The notes under the pieces: generated by a model
Databases searched by the model: none
Told to the model about the DNA's origin: nothing
The model's input: the letters and a program-made list of their open reading frames with translations, nothing else
In this document: piece after piece, positions 1 through 12,760 of the stretch
Position numbering within the stretch: position 1 is the stretch's first letter
Layout: each line of letters opens with the position of its first letter
Origin: Juglans regia
Lineage: Eukaryota > Streptophyta > Magnoliopsida > Fagales > Juglandaceae
Assembly: GCF_001411555.2 (NCBI RefSeq)
Contig: NC_049905.1
Coordinates: 8,461,053-8,525,052 of the forward strand
Length of the DNA: 64,000 nt
Reading direction: 5' to 3'
Position numbers and translations under genes: made by a program

Positions 1-22
1 ATCTCTGAAAACAAACGGGCCC
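1..22. repeat. Truncated end of a Tourist-like MITE
   Basis: The first bases match the terminal motif (gaaaacaaacggg) that closes another copy near 32,460-32,472. The rest of this copy lies outside the window. Confidence 0.5.
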
Positions 23-720
23 TTAGTGTAGCGAATTATTCTGATGATCAATGTAATTCATACATGTAAACCTCACAACTTAACCCAGGTTCCCTACAGA
101 TGCCAAACCTGCTTGTGTTGACACCCATGTCTCCCACCAACAAGGCATCAAAGATCCATACTAATAAACAGGGGAACTAACATTTCCCTGGGCAAAGTTT
201 AGAGAAGACATAACTCAACCAAACCAAAACCCAAAACAGCTAAATCTACAGCATCATAAGAACATGGGATAAAACTTTAACATTATAAGAGTGCACAAAA
301 AGGAGAAAATAGAAAGAGATCTACCTCAATTGAAGTCTCCCAAGTTTTACGAGCAATTGCAAGGAAAAGACGTTGCAGCCACAGTTTTCTTTTAACTGGA
401 GAGAAAATAGTTCCTGCTTGCAAACCCCGATTTGTTGGATGAAGAAAAAGAAGGCGCTAAAGAAGTGAATAAAGTATTGGTTCTGAATACATACTGACAA
501 CTATCCATCAACCCACGTATAATTGTATCGAGTCAAAGGAAAAACTCACAATAAACACCCACACCCCTTAGATTCCAACAGCTCTCTACGGGTAGTTGGC
601 GTCTTTTCTCTATGCATGATTTTTAAGAGATACACAAGATAGATGAGGTTGCTGCATAACCATACAGGAAATTGACACAGGAGATTGTATAGTCCAAGCA
701 ATAAAACATGATAAATGGCT
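23..720. other. 3' flank / 3' UTR of the ALY gene
   Basis: No coding exon is convincing here. Because the ALY stop codon is at 721-723 on the minus strand, this stretch should hold its 3' UTR and terminator region. The short ORFs on both strands have no recognisable product. Confidence 0.4.
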
Positions 721-3700
721 TCAATTATTCTGCTTTGCTTCCTCATGATACTTCTCCAAATCAGCATCAAGATCTTCTTGAGATAACTTTTCACCACGGC
801 CTCTTCCCTGACTGTGTCCACGACCCCTTCCAAAACCACGTCCACCTCTGCTGCCACGTGGCCGTCCTGGTGCACCAGCTCGACCTTGTCCACTGTTCAT
901 TAATTGAAAAAAATCAATCAAGGCTGCCACATATATTCCATAAGCGGCACAGTAGACATACTCGAAGTAGATGTAAATAATCATTTTGAAGTGTAGCTTA
1001 ACCCTTTAAAAAATTGGTGTATGCCACAATTTTTTTTTAATGACGAGGAATCCCAGAGACTGCAAATGCAAGTCTTCTACCCTGCTAATCTCCGACCCAT
1101 GTAAGCCACAAAAACTTATTATGTAATTGCTTTATAGTTAATAAACAGTACTTTGATATAATTACTTCAAATTTCATACATTTTCCATCAAGTTCGTACA
1201 TAGGCAAAACTCATGCTCAACTACCTAAAATAAAACTCTTGTACACCAACCACAGAATCTAAATTTTATATAAGCAACAGCAGAATCCAAATAATGAATA
1301 CTTTAAAAAATTAAAAGATGCTGCTAAAAAAATTATCATAATAATTTTCGTCCATAATGACAGTCTTGGTCACAATCATACTGCACATGCCACCCTGGGA
1401 ATGCTTTTTCAATATAAGTAAACAAGTACTATTAATTAAAAATGGGCACCAACTGCCAGTTACAGAAATTATGCCCTATCTACGTAGGCGCATTAGAAAC
1501 TAAAAAATCATGAAGATTCATGCCATTAAAGTCCACAGCAATTGCCAAAGTACAAAGAGTCCTAAAAAAGAAAATTTTAAGCTCCACCATATAGATCTCT
1601 CTGTCTTCAAATGTCCGCTCATTGCGCTCCTGCCACAAGCACCACATGATACAAATCGGAATCATTTTCCAAACCGCTTTAATCTATTGTACCCCTCGAA
1701 TGGAGGTCCAGCACGCCAACATCTCCACCACAGATTCTGGCATCACCCATTCTAGATCCATTCTTTGAAACATCTCATGCCAGAGAGACCTAGCAACCTC
1801 ACAATGTAAAAGTAGATGATTCACCAACTCTCCCCCACTTTTACACATGCAACACCAGTCTGTAATGATTATCCTCCTCTTTGACAGATTATCCGTAGTG
1901 AAAATCTTGTCTAAGGCAGCTGTCCACACAAAGAAAGAAGCTTTGGGTGGAGTCTTGTTCTTCCAAAACCTTCTTCAAGGAAACTGTGTCTCAGGTTCTT
2001 GTGAGAGAACCTTATAAAAGGAACGAACTGTGAAAACCCCTCCCTACAGGAGTCCACCACAAACCATCTTCATGCTGAATATCCGGATGCCACGAATACA
2101 ACAGACTATACAAATCTACAAGACACTCCACCTCCCAATCTTGTGCCGCCCGGATGAAATTGATATTCCAGTGTATACTCCCACCCGAGATGCACATAAC
2201 CTCTGCCACTATGGCATCTTTGTCTCTAGCGATCAGGAACAGTATAGGAAACAAATCTTGAAGCGCACTATTACCACACCAAGCATCCTTCCAAAATCTG
2301 ATCCTGGACCCAGTTCCCAACTGAAAGCGAGTATGAAGATGGAAAGCCTCCCACCCTCTTCTTATATGTTTCCATAGCCCCACTCCATTGGTACCTCTTA
2401 ACTTCTCTAGTACACCAACCCTCCCCTACACCACCATATTTGTTCTCGATCACAACTTTCTATAAGGCTTCTGGTTCCTTAATATATCGCCACAACCATT
2501 TTCCAAGTAACGCCCGATTAAACAATCTCAAATTTCTAATACCCAACCCTCCACTAGAGATAGGACGGCAAACATTCTCCCACTTGACTAAATGAAATTT
2601 AAATTCCTCTTTGTAACTTCTCAAGTCTTCCTGCCACACTTGCCGATATAGGAAATAAGGATAAGAAATAAGTAGGTAGATTAGAAAGTGTACTCTTGAT
2701 CAACGTAATCCGGTCCCCTTTCGACAAATACATTCTCTTCCAGCCTGCCAGTCTCATCTCTATTTTTTCAACTACCGTATCCCAAATCGAGCACGACCTC
2801 GAATTTGTACCCAACGGGAGTCCCAGGTACGTCATAGGAAGAGATACTATCTTACACCCCAATATCCCAACCAACTCTTGGGCATTCTGGACTCCCCCAA
2901 TCAGCATCAACTCAGATTTATCATAGTTCACTTTTAAGCTAGAAACCACTTCAAAACAAAGAAGCAACGCCTTCACAGCACGCAACTGATCTAAATTAGC
3001 CTCACACATAATAAGCATATCATCTGCAAACACCAAATGAGAAATAGTAGTAATACCCCTACTCGAGGATCCCACCTGAAAACCTCCTACAAAACCATTA
3101 GCCACCAACGCCAAGATCATCCTGCTTAATGCCTCCATAACAATAACAAAAAGTAAATGAGATAACGGATCCCCTTGTCTCAAACCTTGAGAACTCGGAA
3201 AGTAACCCTCTAGACTGCCATTGATCAACATAGAGAATCTTGCCGTGGAAATACACCAACTGATCCAAGACCTTCACCTCTCCCCAAAACCACACCTACC
3301 GAGTAGATATAGGAGAAAATCCCAATTAACATGATCATACGCCTCCCTGTACTCCCAGCCTTCAATCTATTGTTCAGACATTCATTAGCAATTAGAACCG
3401 CATCAAGAATCTGTCTACCCTTTACAAATGCATTTTGAGGCTTAGTTACAATCTTCCTCAACACCACACTTAACCGATTAGCAAGTACTTTAGAAATAAT
3501 CATGTAAACTCCATTCACCAAGCTAATAGGCCAATAATCCATAATCTCACTAGCTCCCACTTTTTTAGGTATCAAGGCAAAGAAAGTAGTGTTAAGACTT
3601 TTCTCAAATTTTCCAACCGAGTACAACTCCTGAAACACCTTCATAAGATCTTCTTTTATCACCTCTCAACATTCCTGAAAAAAATCCCATAGAGAAACCA

Positions 3701-6700
3701 TCGGGTCCGGGAGCCTTGTCTTTTACCATATTTCTTACTACCTCATACACATCTTCCTCCTCAAAAACCCTCTCCAACCTATTTACATCCCCCGTCTCAA
3801 TAGTGTCAAAAACCATACCATCAAGAGTAGGCCTCCACCCCACTTGCTCAGTAAGGAGCTTCTTAAAGAAATCAACAACATGATCTTTAATAATCTCCTC
3901 TTCCCTGCACTCCACCCCCTCAATTTTCAGACCTCAACGTTATTGTTTCTTCTATGCGAGTTTGCGATTTGATGGAAGAACTTCGTACTCCAATCTCCTT
4001 CCCTTAACCATAGTGCTCTCGACTTTTGTCGCCAAGAAATTTCTTCTTGTAAAATAATCCTCTCAAGATCTGCAACCAATACAGCCCGTTGTGATTGCTC
4101 CTCCTCAGAAAGTGATCTCCCTACTTGGAGTCTTTCTAATTCCTGAATTTCCATCCACTTGGAATTTTTGTTCTCCCTTACGTTTCCAAAAAACTGTTTA
4201 TTCCACTCCTTTAGGTTCCTTTTTAAGGCTTTCAATTTGTTGGCAAAAATGAAACTGGGCGTACCATTGAACTGATAAGAAATCCACCATTGTTTAACCC
4301 TATCCACAAAGCCTTCTGATTTCAGCCACATATTTTCGAATTTAAAGTAACGTCTACCACTATGAATGCCTCCACAATCTAGCAGAGGCCAATGATCCGA
4401 ATTTAATCGTACCAAACGCTTTTGCCAAATCTTCGGAAAATGACTTTCCCAATCAGGGGAAATTAGAAAGCGACCCAAGCAAACCAAGTCTGGTTATTAG
4501 ACCATGTGGTTGGGCTCCCTACGAGAGGAAGGTCAACCAAATTCATATCAAAGATACACTCTGAGAACTCCACACTTGCAGGCCTCAATCTTCTTCTTCC
4601 TCCTAAGCTTTCACTTGGGAATCTCACAACATTAAACCCCCCCCCCCCCAATACACCATGGAAGATCCCACCAGCTATGCACCCTGCTAATTCATCCCAC
4701 AATAGTCTTCTGTCAACGTCTAGATTTGGTCCATATACACCTGCAAAAGCCTATAAGAAATCATCGGACACATTTTTTAAAGAACACGCTATCATATATC
4801 TCCCTATATATTCCTCCACTTTCTCCACTACCCGCCTATCCCACATCACCACAATTCCTCCCGATGCCCCTATTGATGCCAAATATACCCAATCCACATG
4901 AATACCGCTCCATAAACTTCGCACAATCTTCCTATTTATCATTTTCATCTTCATCTCCTGTAAACAAACAATGTCTGCTTTCTACTCACGAAGCAAGTTC
5001 TGAACTCAGTGGCACTTATCTACCTCGTTAAGCCCACGCACATTCCAAGACACAATCTTAGGCTTCATTTGGGAACAGCTAGCCCCTTCCCTTTTACCCT
5101 ACTCCTACTAGAGCTTCCCTCTGAATTCATCGACCATGCCAATTTTTTGAGCTCCCGAATTTTCTTCAAATCCCCCTTTCTTTTTTGTTGATGTCCAGCA
5201 TCCATAGCAGCTAATAATGCTATGAACTGCTCTTCATACCCCTCACAATTAATCCCCAAATAATGTTCAATTTCTTTCACCTTATTAATGACCCAATTTG
5301 ATGCTTGGTTTGAATAACAGTAGTTCAAAGGAATAGGAATCCCCCTCCTGTTAATATGATAATTTTGAAACTCCTCACCCACCGAAATCCCATCCTAGCC
5401 CACCTGATCTCTTGCCTCAGAGATAAAAAATTCATCCTCCACCAAATGCATAAGCATCTGATCACAAGCCTCAGGGAGAAAAAACTCATCCTCCACCAAG
5501 TGCATAAAGTCGACCGAATCATCATCCTCCCCAGCCACCTCGAAATCCATGTTTTTAATTTCGTACCGTACCGGCCGGTACGGCCGAAATTTTTCGTTTC
5601 GGCCGTCCGGCCGGTACAGGTACTAGATATATACCGTACCGGCCAAAATACCGGCCGATACCTGCCGTTTCGGCTTAAATTTCGGCCTGTACCAGCCTAT
5701 ATTTCGGCCGGTACCGGCCGATATTTCGGCCTGTGTTTTTTTTTTTTCGTTTTTTCAAACTACAAGTTTATTTTTTGACCCCCAATTTAGATTAGACTAT
5801 TTATAATTTATATGTATGTATGTATTTATATATAATTTATTCATATATAAACTATTATTTTAGAATATAATTGTTATATATATTTATATATATAATTTAT
5901 TCATATATCGACTATCCCGAAACGGTACCGGTACCGAAATATTTCGTTCCAGTGTCTTGACCGGTACGCCATCCGGTACGGTATTCAAAACATTGCTCGA
6001 AATCCTCATACAACTTGACAGACAAGTTCGCCGAAGCCACACCCACATCTCCTCTAGTCATCAGCGACGTCTGAGCTTCCTTCAGGGGAGAGAAACGCGT
6101 TCCAAACTCCACCATCGCCTTTTGTGCTCAGTACACCGGCGGACCATCATCAGCGACCTCCATCACATCCGTCAGCGACGTCTGTGCCCCCTCCCCTTGG
6201 GCCTCCGCCGAGGCAAGCTTTCCGCCACGAAGCCTAGACTGTGCAACTCGGCGGAACACGTTGGGTTAGGGTTCACAAAGCAACTTGAATTTGCCATGGG
6301 CTGAGGCAAGCTTGACCCGATCCCAAGCCCATCACAACGGGCCCTGGGCTTAGACGACCCAGCCCCTGACGCTTGCTGCTTGGCCTTAGATTGAATAGGC
6401 CCACCCTTTTGACGCCACACAGCCCTTCCCAAGCTTAATTTTCTGCCAGGCCTCCCTCTGGGCTCTTCTAAGCCCATCTCCCGTTGCCTTCTTCTTTTCA
6501 TTTAAGTCCCCATTTTCATCCCTTACCTTAAACAGACCGACAACATCGAGTATTTTAGCCATACCCCTCTGCAGAAGCCATAACTGCCCTTGCACCTCCA
6601 ACAGCATCCTACGGACCTCCCATGCCTCCTGACATGCCACAGGACTTCTGCCATTGGAATGGCTCATCGCACCATATGGCTCGCAACGCCCATGTCCCCT

Positions 6701-9700
6701 AACAGAGCCCCTCACACCTTCGTCTCCTTTCCTCGCCACCTTCGGCAGTGACAACACCTCCTTATGCGACTGAGATTGGAGCCTCATCTCCCCTTTAAAA
6801 ACATTCGACTGACCTCCAACAGAATACTCCTTTCTCTGTTCTAACAAAGCCTCCCTCATCTTCCTCTATCCCCACTCATTCTCACCCTCTAGAATGCATA
6901 AGACATTTCTTCTCCCCCCCCCTGGTTGTACTCTGCAACCTCAAGGTATCTCCCTCTACGATTTGAGCATCGCTGAGCAATAAGACTACAATAACCTTCT
7001 CTTGTTGCTTGATACACCTCCTTTCTTCCTCCTTACAAGCTCTCCTCTAACACCATCCCCAACCACTGCAATGAAGATGGACCTAAAAGAACCGCATGTT
7101 CTGTCTTCCATTTTCTTTCGGTAAGTCGCAGCAGTCCACCCCCAACCTTTGACAGAATAAAACGTTTGGATTCAATCACCACCTCTTCATGACCACCCAT
7201 TTTAGTCACCACAAGAACTCAAAGATAAAGCAACACCATCAACGGAAAAAAAAACGATGTAGTACTTAGCACGAAAAAAAATCCATGTGTACGGAGAGAG
7301 AATTTTAGGTGAGAGAAAATGGTTGAAGCTACTCACCACCCTGGGAATGCTACGAAACTAATAATCATCACAAGTAAGCATAGACCCAAAGCATTGCAAA
7401 CACAACCAAAAAAAAAAACTTCTTTTTATTAGCACCACTGGGACAAAGTCCTAACTAACCCAGGGACATGACCAAAAAACACTCGCACCATTAAAATAAA
7501 ATTTATGAGCAAAACAGTTCACAAATTTGTCAGATGGTGCATACCCTCTGGGGATTGCATTTGAATTTCCAAAAGTCCCATTAGTTGCTGGAGGTGCAGC
7601 AGGTGTTGCAATGTTTGTTCCCACAATCTCTATCTTCATCGGTTTCCCATCAAGCTGTACATTGTTGTATCTCTTGACAGCAGCCACAGCATCTCCTCGT
7701 CTCGAGAATACTACTTCAGCAGTTCCCTAAGAAAAAGAGTTTTTCTAAACTACAGCGGGACGAAAAGAATCCATCATCAGGACCTACTTATGCCAAACTT
7801 GACTAGATACCTTCGATCTCCCGCTTCTATCATAATGGATTGAATACCGTTTAAGGTCACCAACTTCAGCAAACAGTTCCTGCACAAGTTTAAATTACAC
7901 ATAAATGTCAAGAGACTCGGAACATATAAAAAACAGGAGGCAACTCCCACTACCTCAAATAAATAATTAGAAATAAAATTATAACATTTAGGATGAGAGT
8001 AATTCCCCTGGAGGGATAAAGACCTGCTAGATTTCATAGGGCAATGTACTGGGCGGATTTCTCTACCATAATAATCATATTAAATTAGAATTTGAAAGCA
8101 ATAAAATGCTGATGAGATTTTATGAACATCTCATTTAAGAAAATGTTTAAAATGTTTAATGAGTGGCTTTATCTGTTTTTATTCTATTGCACAATTTTAT
8201 GAATATGCAGAAACAGACATACAAATTCCATGAAGAAATAAACAAATGAGAAGTTAAAAAAAACAAAACATAGGCGGCATCTCGCAAGGGTCAAAACCTT
8301 GAGAGATCTACCTCCAGTGCAAACATTGACCCACTAAATATTGCCAACAAAATCTGTCCTAAAAGATGTCCACCGAAGCAGGACACTTAAACGAGAAATG
8401 TGAACCCAAGAAAGAAAAGAATTAAATAAGTGCGAAAGGTTGGCTCAGATATGCAGGATAAATTTGAGGACACCATAGAAACAAAATTTGGTATCCAGTC
8501 CAAATTCTATCAAGAATGATCATCTTGATTCTTAACAGACATTGATACCAAACCAAAAACCTTCTTTAACATGTACGATGCACGCAAGAATGAGGTTTAT
8601 AGAACCAAACAAAAATAAAGTTTTCTGCCAATCCTTCCAAAATAAAAATACCACAGAATACCCTATGCCCATGTTTCTGACATAATAAACAACATCATTA
8701 GAAGGAAGCTTTCCTAAAAACCAAACCGTCCAACTATGACTTAAAATTCTCGCCACTAACTGTTGCCCAACTAAACAAAATGTCAAACACAAACAATAGA
8801 ATCACAAGTAGTTAAATTATACTCTGTCAACTATTAAGTCATATGATAAACCAAATCATCCACCTGGACAGCACGCTCCCACACAACATAAACACACAAG
8901 TACTGCTATTTTTGTATTAAGTAACGCCAAAAGATATTGAACAAACACAAATTAAAAACAGAACTCTGTGTCTCTATATTACACCTTCATTCAATCAATC
9001 TCCTAAGCAAACATTTCTTTTGGATAGTTACGCTAGCCAGTTTTCGGTTCGGGGTGAGTTTTGTTTGCCAACCTATGGCAACATAATGGCATTTTAATCA
9101 CCTGAGACTCGGTGAAAATTACCCGCTTAGCACATCTATCGAAATCTGCCGTCAAATACGTGGAGAAAAAGTTGAGATTTTTACTTCTTAGGGATTTGTA
9201 AAAATTATAACGGATGTAAATAGATCGGATGGTATTACTATTAACATACCACAGGTATGAAAAAAAGCGCAAGTTACCATTTTTTTTTCGATTGAACCAA
9301 TCAAACAGACAAGACTACGAAAGAGAAAACTGAAGGAGAGCAAGAGCACATTTTAGCACCAACAATTGAAATTCCAAATTAAAAAATAAATAAAAGATAC
9401 CTTAAGGTCCTCGTTCGAAACACCGTAATCAAGATTGGATAAAAAGAGCTTGGTCCCAGTCTCTATAGCAGAAGATCGACCCAAATTCTCTTCCCTATAC
9501 AAATCGTGCTGCCACGTCGTCTCAGGTGCCTAATTTCACCAAAGGAAGAATCTTAAGAACAAGTCGTAGCGACGACGGAATGAAAGAAAAAATCAAATTT
9601 TATGAAAATTCAGATATATGGGAAGAAACTATGAGCAAATTACAGGCAGAGGAATCGAAGCATGAGAAGAGAGAAATAAAGGGAACAGATCGGAACCCTA

Positions 9701-9879
9701 AGTCACACCTTAACGGCGGCATAAGGAGCCGTACGGTTGGCAACGCGGTTAGGGAAGCGGCGGGCGGGTCCAGGACCAGGACTGGATGCTCGGTTACGGC
9801 CTCTGCCGCTGCCGCTGCCGGACTTTTTGTTGGTCTTGATGATGTCGTCAAGGGCCATGTCTAAAGCTGTCGACGACAT
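721..9879 (-). CDS. ALY: ALY/REF mRNA export adaptor (THO complex subunit 4 family)
   Basis: Five exons read 9709-9879, 9401-9529, 7811-7879, 7545-7726 and 721-892 on the minus strand. All have GT/AG borders and keep phase, giving 723 nt and 240 aa. The N-terminus ([10 protein letters not shown]) and the C-terminus ([14 protein letters not shown]) are the two conserved UAP56-binding motifs of ALY proteins. Between them lies an [14 protein letters not shown] is RNP2-like and KGTAEVVF is RNP1-like. An RG-rich arm in the last exon ([17 protein letters not shown]) follows. The family couples transcription and splicing to nuclear mRNA export through TREX. The length fits plant ALY proteins of about 240-290 aa. 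Intron 4 is 6.65 kb because a LINE lies inside it in the same orientation as the gene. The coding frame is intact, so function is likely unless the LINE disturbs splicing or polyadenylation. Confidence 0.93.
1480..5068 (-). pseudogene. LINE ORF2: endonuclease, reverse transcriptase and zf-RVT region (dead)
   Basis: The reading starts with the endonuclease signature [11 protein letters not shown] just after the ATG at 5066-5068. It continues through DIVCLQE, with a stop just before, and through the RT blocks [10 protein letters not shown] (about 3,700), GLRQGDP (about 3,175) and FADDM (about 3,020). The tail has the cysteine/histidine pattern CCMCKSGG...HLLLHC near 1,800-1,860 and ends in a WxxRNxRxF-type segment near 1,600. 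The RT catalytic ADD pair is intact, but the frame is broken several times. A run of at least 12 cytosines near 4,637-4,650 sits at one break in the endonuclease region. Confidence 0.85.
5065..7200 (-). pseudogene. LINE ORF1-like region, interrupted by a MITE
   Basis: From the ATG at 7198-7200 ([14 protein letters not shown]) the frame looks like the start of plant L1-type ORF1 proteins. It then passes through several broken segments and resumes in a hydrophilic acidic linker. That linker contains a near-duplicate of the peptide MHLVEDEFF with a 54-bp period (about 5,432 and 5,486). The MITE at 5549-5995 splits an EDFE peptide whose codons form its target duplication. The last segment ends at 5065, overlapping the ORF2 start by four bases. 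Confidence 0.6.
5549..5995. mobile_element. CCGG-rich MITE nested in the LINE
   Basis: The 10-bp word ctcgaaatcc flanks it at 5539-5548 and 5996-6005. The ends are imperfect inverted repeats: about 16 of 19 bases match between atgtttttaatttcgtacc and the complement of the right end. The left half is packed with short palindromes built from GGCCGGTACGGCC, TACCGG and CGAAAT. The right half is AT-rich until the GGTACCGG motifs return near 5,920-5,980. A target duplication of 9-11 bp suggests a Mutator-type element. No transposase frame is present. Confidence 0.75.
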
Positions 9880-10118
9880 TTTTCCACAGAGAGAGAGAGA
9901 GAGAGAGAGGTAACGAAGAAGTGGAAAGATTGGAGGAGAGATGATGGAGTCGATGGACACTCAAAAATCAAAATGTATACAATCTAGTATTAGGTCGTCG
10001 CAGTAAAGTCTTCGCTGTAACAAAATTGTTTCGTGGGGATGAGGCTGAGCCTTCGACAACAAGCTGTTGCCGTTTTGTAGTTGGGTACTTTGATTTTACA
10101 TTTAATTAATGAAATTGG
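9880..10118 (-). promoter_or_regulatory. ALY 5' UTR and proximal promoter
   Basis: Directly upstream of the ATG at 9877-9879 lies a (GA/CT)n tract at 9890-9911, a common 5' UTR feature of plant housekeeping genes. No clear TATA box was seen. A MITE begins about 240 bp upstream. Confidence 0.4.
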
Positions 10119-10220
10119 GCTGTGCTGCGCATAAGCCGGAAGCCGCAGCACACCACAGCTAAATTTTTTTTTTTTTTTTTTTTCACTCAATACATTGAGT
10201 GTGCGGTGGCTGATGTATAC
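10119..10220 (-). mobile_element. Small MITE with internal CACTCAA hairpin and poly(A)
   Basis: Read on the minus strand it has CATCAGCC, then CACTCAA..TTGAGTG, then about 20 A residues. That is the same order as the well-bounded element at 18570-18684. Ends here are approximate. Confidence 0.5.
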
Positions 10221-10369
10221 AGTAGGCTGATATTTATATTTTCTCAATAAAATTATACCATAATATTAAAAATATCTTTCTATTACTTAAAAGTTTCTAT
10301 GTTTATTATTATTTATTACTGTTCATAAACAGTAATATACTGTTCATCAACAGTAATAAACAATAAAGC

Positions 10370-12760
10370 AGATTTTTTTTTCTTCGTATATTTTTTTCAT
10401 ATATCTTATTACTGTTCATCATACTGTTTATGAACAGTAAAGAATTTTTTTTTCTGTTTTTTTTTTGTTTGTCTATGTAAATGCCAATGTGTGACGTAAT
10501 ACCGCAATCGTGCGTAGGGAATGAGAGAGAGGAAGAAAGAAAAAATGGAAAAAAAATAATGATTTTTGAGTTTTAAATGAATAGTAAATAAGTTATTTTT
10601 TTTTTCTTCGCATGTTTTTTTTCGCATATCCTATTACTGTTTATTACTGTTTATCAACAGTATGATAAACAGTAATGAACACAAATTTTTTTTTTTTTTT
10701 GTTCGTGTGAATGCCAATGTGCGACGTAATACTACAATCGTGCGTGGGGAATGAGAGAGAAGGAAAAAGAAAAAGTGGGGAAAAATATTAGTTTTTGAGT
10801 TTTAAATTCCAATCCTTCATCTAATCTTTAGATTTAATCTAACGGTAAAAGTTTAAATATCGATTTAAACTAACATAAAATAGATAATTAAAATATAAAT
10901 ATTCTATCATACATTTAAAATTAATTTCAATTTATAAAATATTAATTTTTCATTATTAAATAAAAGATAAAATTTTACTGAATATTTTTAAGAGAATAAT
11001 ATTATATCATACACTAAAAATCAATTTTAATTTATAAAATACTAATTTTTCATCATTAAATAAATGATGAAATTTTATTGTATATTTTGAAGAGAAATTA
11101 ACAATAAAGCAGCTTTTTTTTTTTCTTCGCATGTTTTTTTCGCATATCTTATTATTGTTCATCAATAGTATGATGAACAGTAAAGAGATTTTTTTTTTTG
11201 TTTTTTTTGTTTATCCGTGTGAATGTCAATGTGCGACATAATACAGCAATCGTGCGTAGGGAATGAGAGAGAGGAAGAAAGAAAAAGTATGAAAAAATAT
11301 TAATTTTTGAGTTTTAAATGAACAGTAAAGAAGCTTTTTTTTTTCTTCGCATGTTTTTTTCCGTATATTATATTACTGTTCATCAATAAGTATGATGAAC
11401 AATAATAAACAGTAATTTTTTTTTTTTTTTGGTTTGTCCGTGTGAATGTCAATGTGCGACGTAATACCACAATCGTGCGTGGGGATAAGAGAGAGAGAAA
11501 AAAAAGAAAAGTGAGGAAAAATATTGGTTTATGAGTTTTAAATTTCAACACTTCATTTTTAATCTTCAGATTTAATCTAACGGTAGAAGTTTAAATATCG
11601 ATTTAAACTAACATAAAATTGATAATTAAAATATAAATATTCTATCATACACTAAAAATCAACTTTAATTTATAAAATACTAATTTTTCATCATTAAATA
11701 AATGATGAAATTTTACTATATATTTTTAAGAGAAAAAAACTATCTAATTAATTTGAATTTTTAATATAATTTAAATTTCATAATAAATGATGAACATAAA
11801 TAAATAATAATTTGATTCTTATACATTAGACTATTTTAATATTCGAAATTACACTTTATTTTTTTCTTCAATTTGACAGATGTGGCAACCGTGTTTTTTT
11901 TTATCAATTAGAAAATCCTACGTCATATAGGATTTTACACAAGTACCACTAATTTCAAAGTAACCAAGTCCATTCTAAAGATCAGCGCAATCACTGAATC
12001 AAATAAATAGCAAAAACAGAAAAAAAAAATATATATGAACTAATTAATTACTGTCGTCTGGCTGATCTGACGCTTCTGTCATTGCTGATCTTACTATACT
12101 AGGATGCCAATTAACCTTTTATATATGTGTACGTATATATATCTCTTTATATTTAAAAGTATGTATTGTCTGATGAATAGTAAGATGAACAGTAATAAAC
12201 AATGATAAACAATATTTTTATTTTACGCTTCCCTTCTTCGTCCATCTCTACATCTTCAAAGCAATCCTCTTTACAAAATCACCACAAAATATCACAAAAA
12301 TTATTACAAGAGAACTGCTAGAGCTACCGAAAAAGTAGTCCGAAAATATGTCCTGAATGTGTATTTCACTTTTTTATTTTTATTTTTATTTTTATTTTTT
12401 TTCATGTATTTTTTTAATCATCATAAACATTTTTAAAAAAAATAAAAAATTCACAACATCATTAAAAAACAATTCTTTAATCACTAGGTAAAAAAAAAAT
12501 GTGAGAGAGGGAGAAAGAGAAAGTGAGACCAAAATGAAACTTTTGAGGATTTAAATCTAATCCTTCATCATAACTCTCCAAATTTGATCAAATGGTAAAA
12601 ATTTAAATACTGATTTAAATTAATTTAAAATAGATAATTAACATATAAATATCATATCGTAAATAAATTATCAAATTTAATTTATAAAATACTAATATTT
12701 CATCATTAAATAAATGATGAAATTTTGTTAAATATTTTTTAAAAAATATAACTATATAAA
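10370..12760. repeat. AT-rich higher-order repeat array
   Basis: A unit of about 110 bp containing tgccaatgtgcgacgtaat and gcaatcgtgcgt recurs at 10482, 10712, 11224 and 11447. The spacings of about 230, 512 and 223 bp make two dimers with a period near 740 bp. Each dimer ends with a tail (attaatctaacggta-type) at about 10,817 and 11,562. A diverged third tail is at about 12,565. Palindromic ttactgttcatcaacagtaat-like words sit between units. A second duplicated block (cctgaatgtgtatttca) occurs near 12,352 and 12,855. No coding frame is present. Confidence 0.7.

Larger units (their letters stand above)
1406..7335 (-). mobile_element. L1-clade LINE inserted in ALY intron 4
   Basis: The same 16-bp word (ccaccctgggaatgct) lies at 1390-1405 and 7336-7351, so the element is bounded exactly at 5,930 bp. 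It runs on the minus strand. The 5' end carries an ORF1-like region starting at 7200. ORF2 follows with an endonuclease, a reverse transcriptase and a zinc-binding RT-associated region. The 3' end at 1406 has only a short A run. The ORF1 stop and ORF2 start overlap as ATGA at 5065-5068. Both ORFs carry stops and frameshifts, so this copy is dead. The element includes a nested MITE at 5549-5995. Duplicated 16-bp flanks and near-complete length point to ordinary target-primed insertion, not recombination. Confidence 0.9.

Noticed and set aside
1022..1110. Possible second SINE-like insertion between gccacaa repeats
   Set aside because: The 7-bp repeats and T-run are suggestive, but no pol III boxes are convincing.
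4637..4650. Poly(C) run as a regulatory or G-quadruplex site
   Set aside because: It lies at a frame break in a dead LINE and looks like replication slippage.
9526..9864. 112-aa plus-strand frame over ALY exon 1
   Set aside because: Antisense to the clear ALY N-terminal exon.
10370..12760. CRISPR-like array because of regular repeats
   Set aside because: Units are long, AT-rich and dimeric without short unique spacers, in a plant nuclear context.
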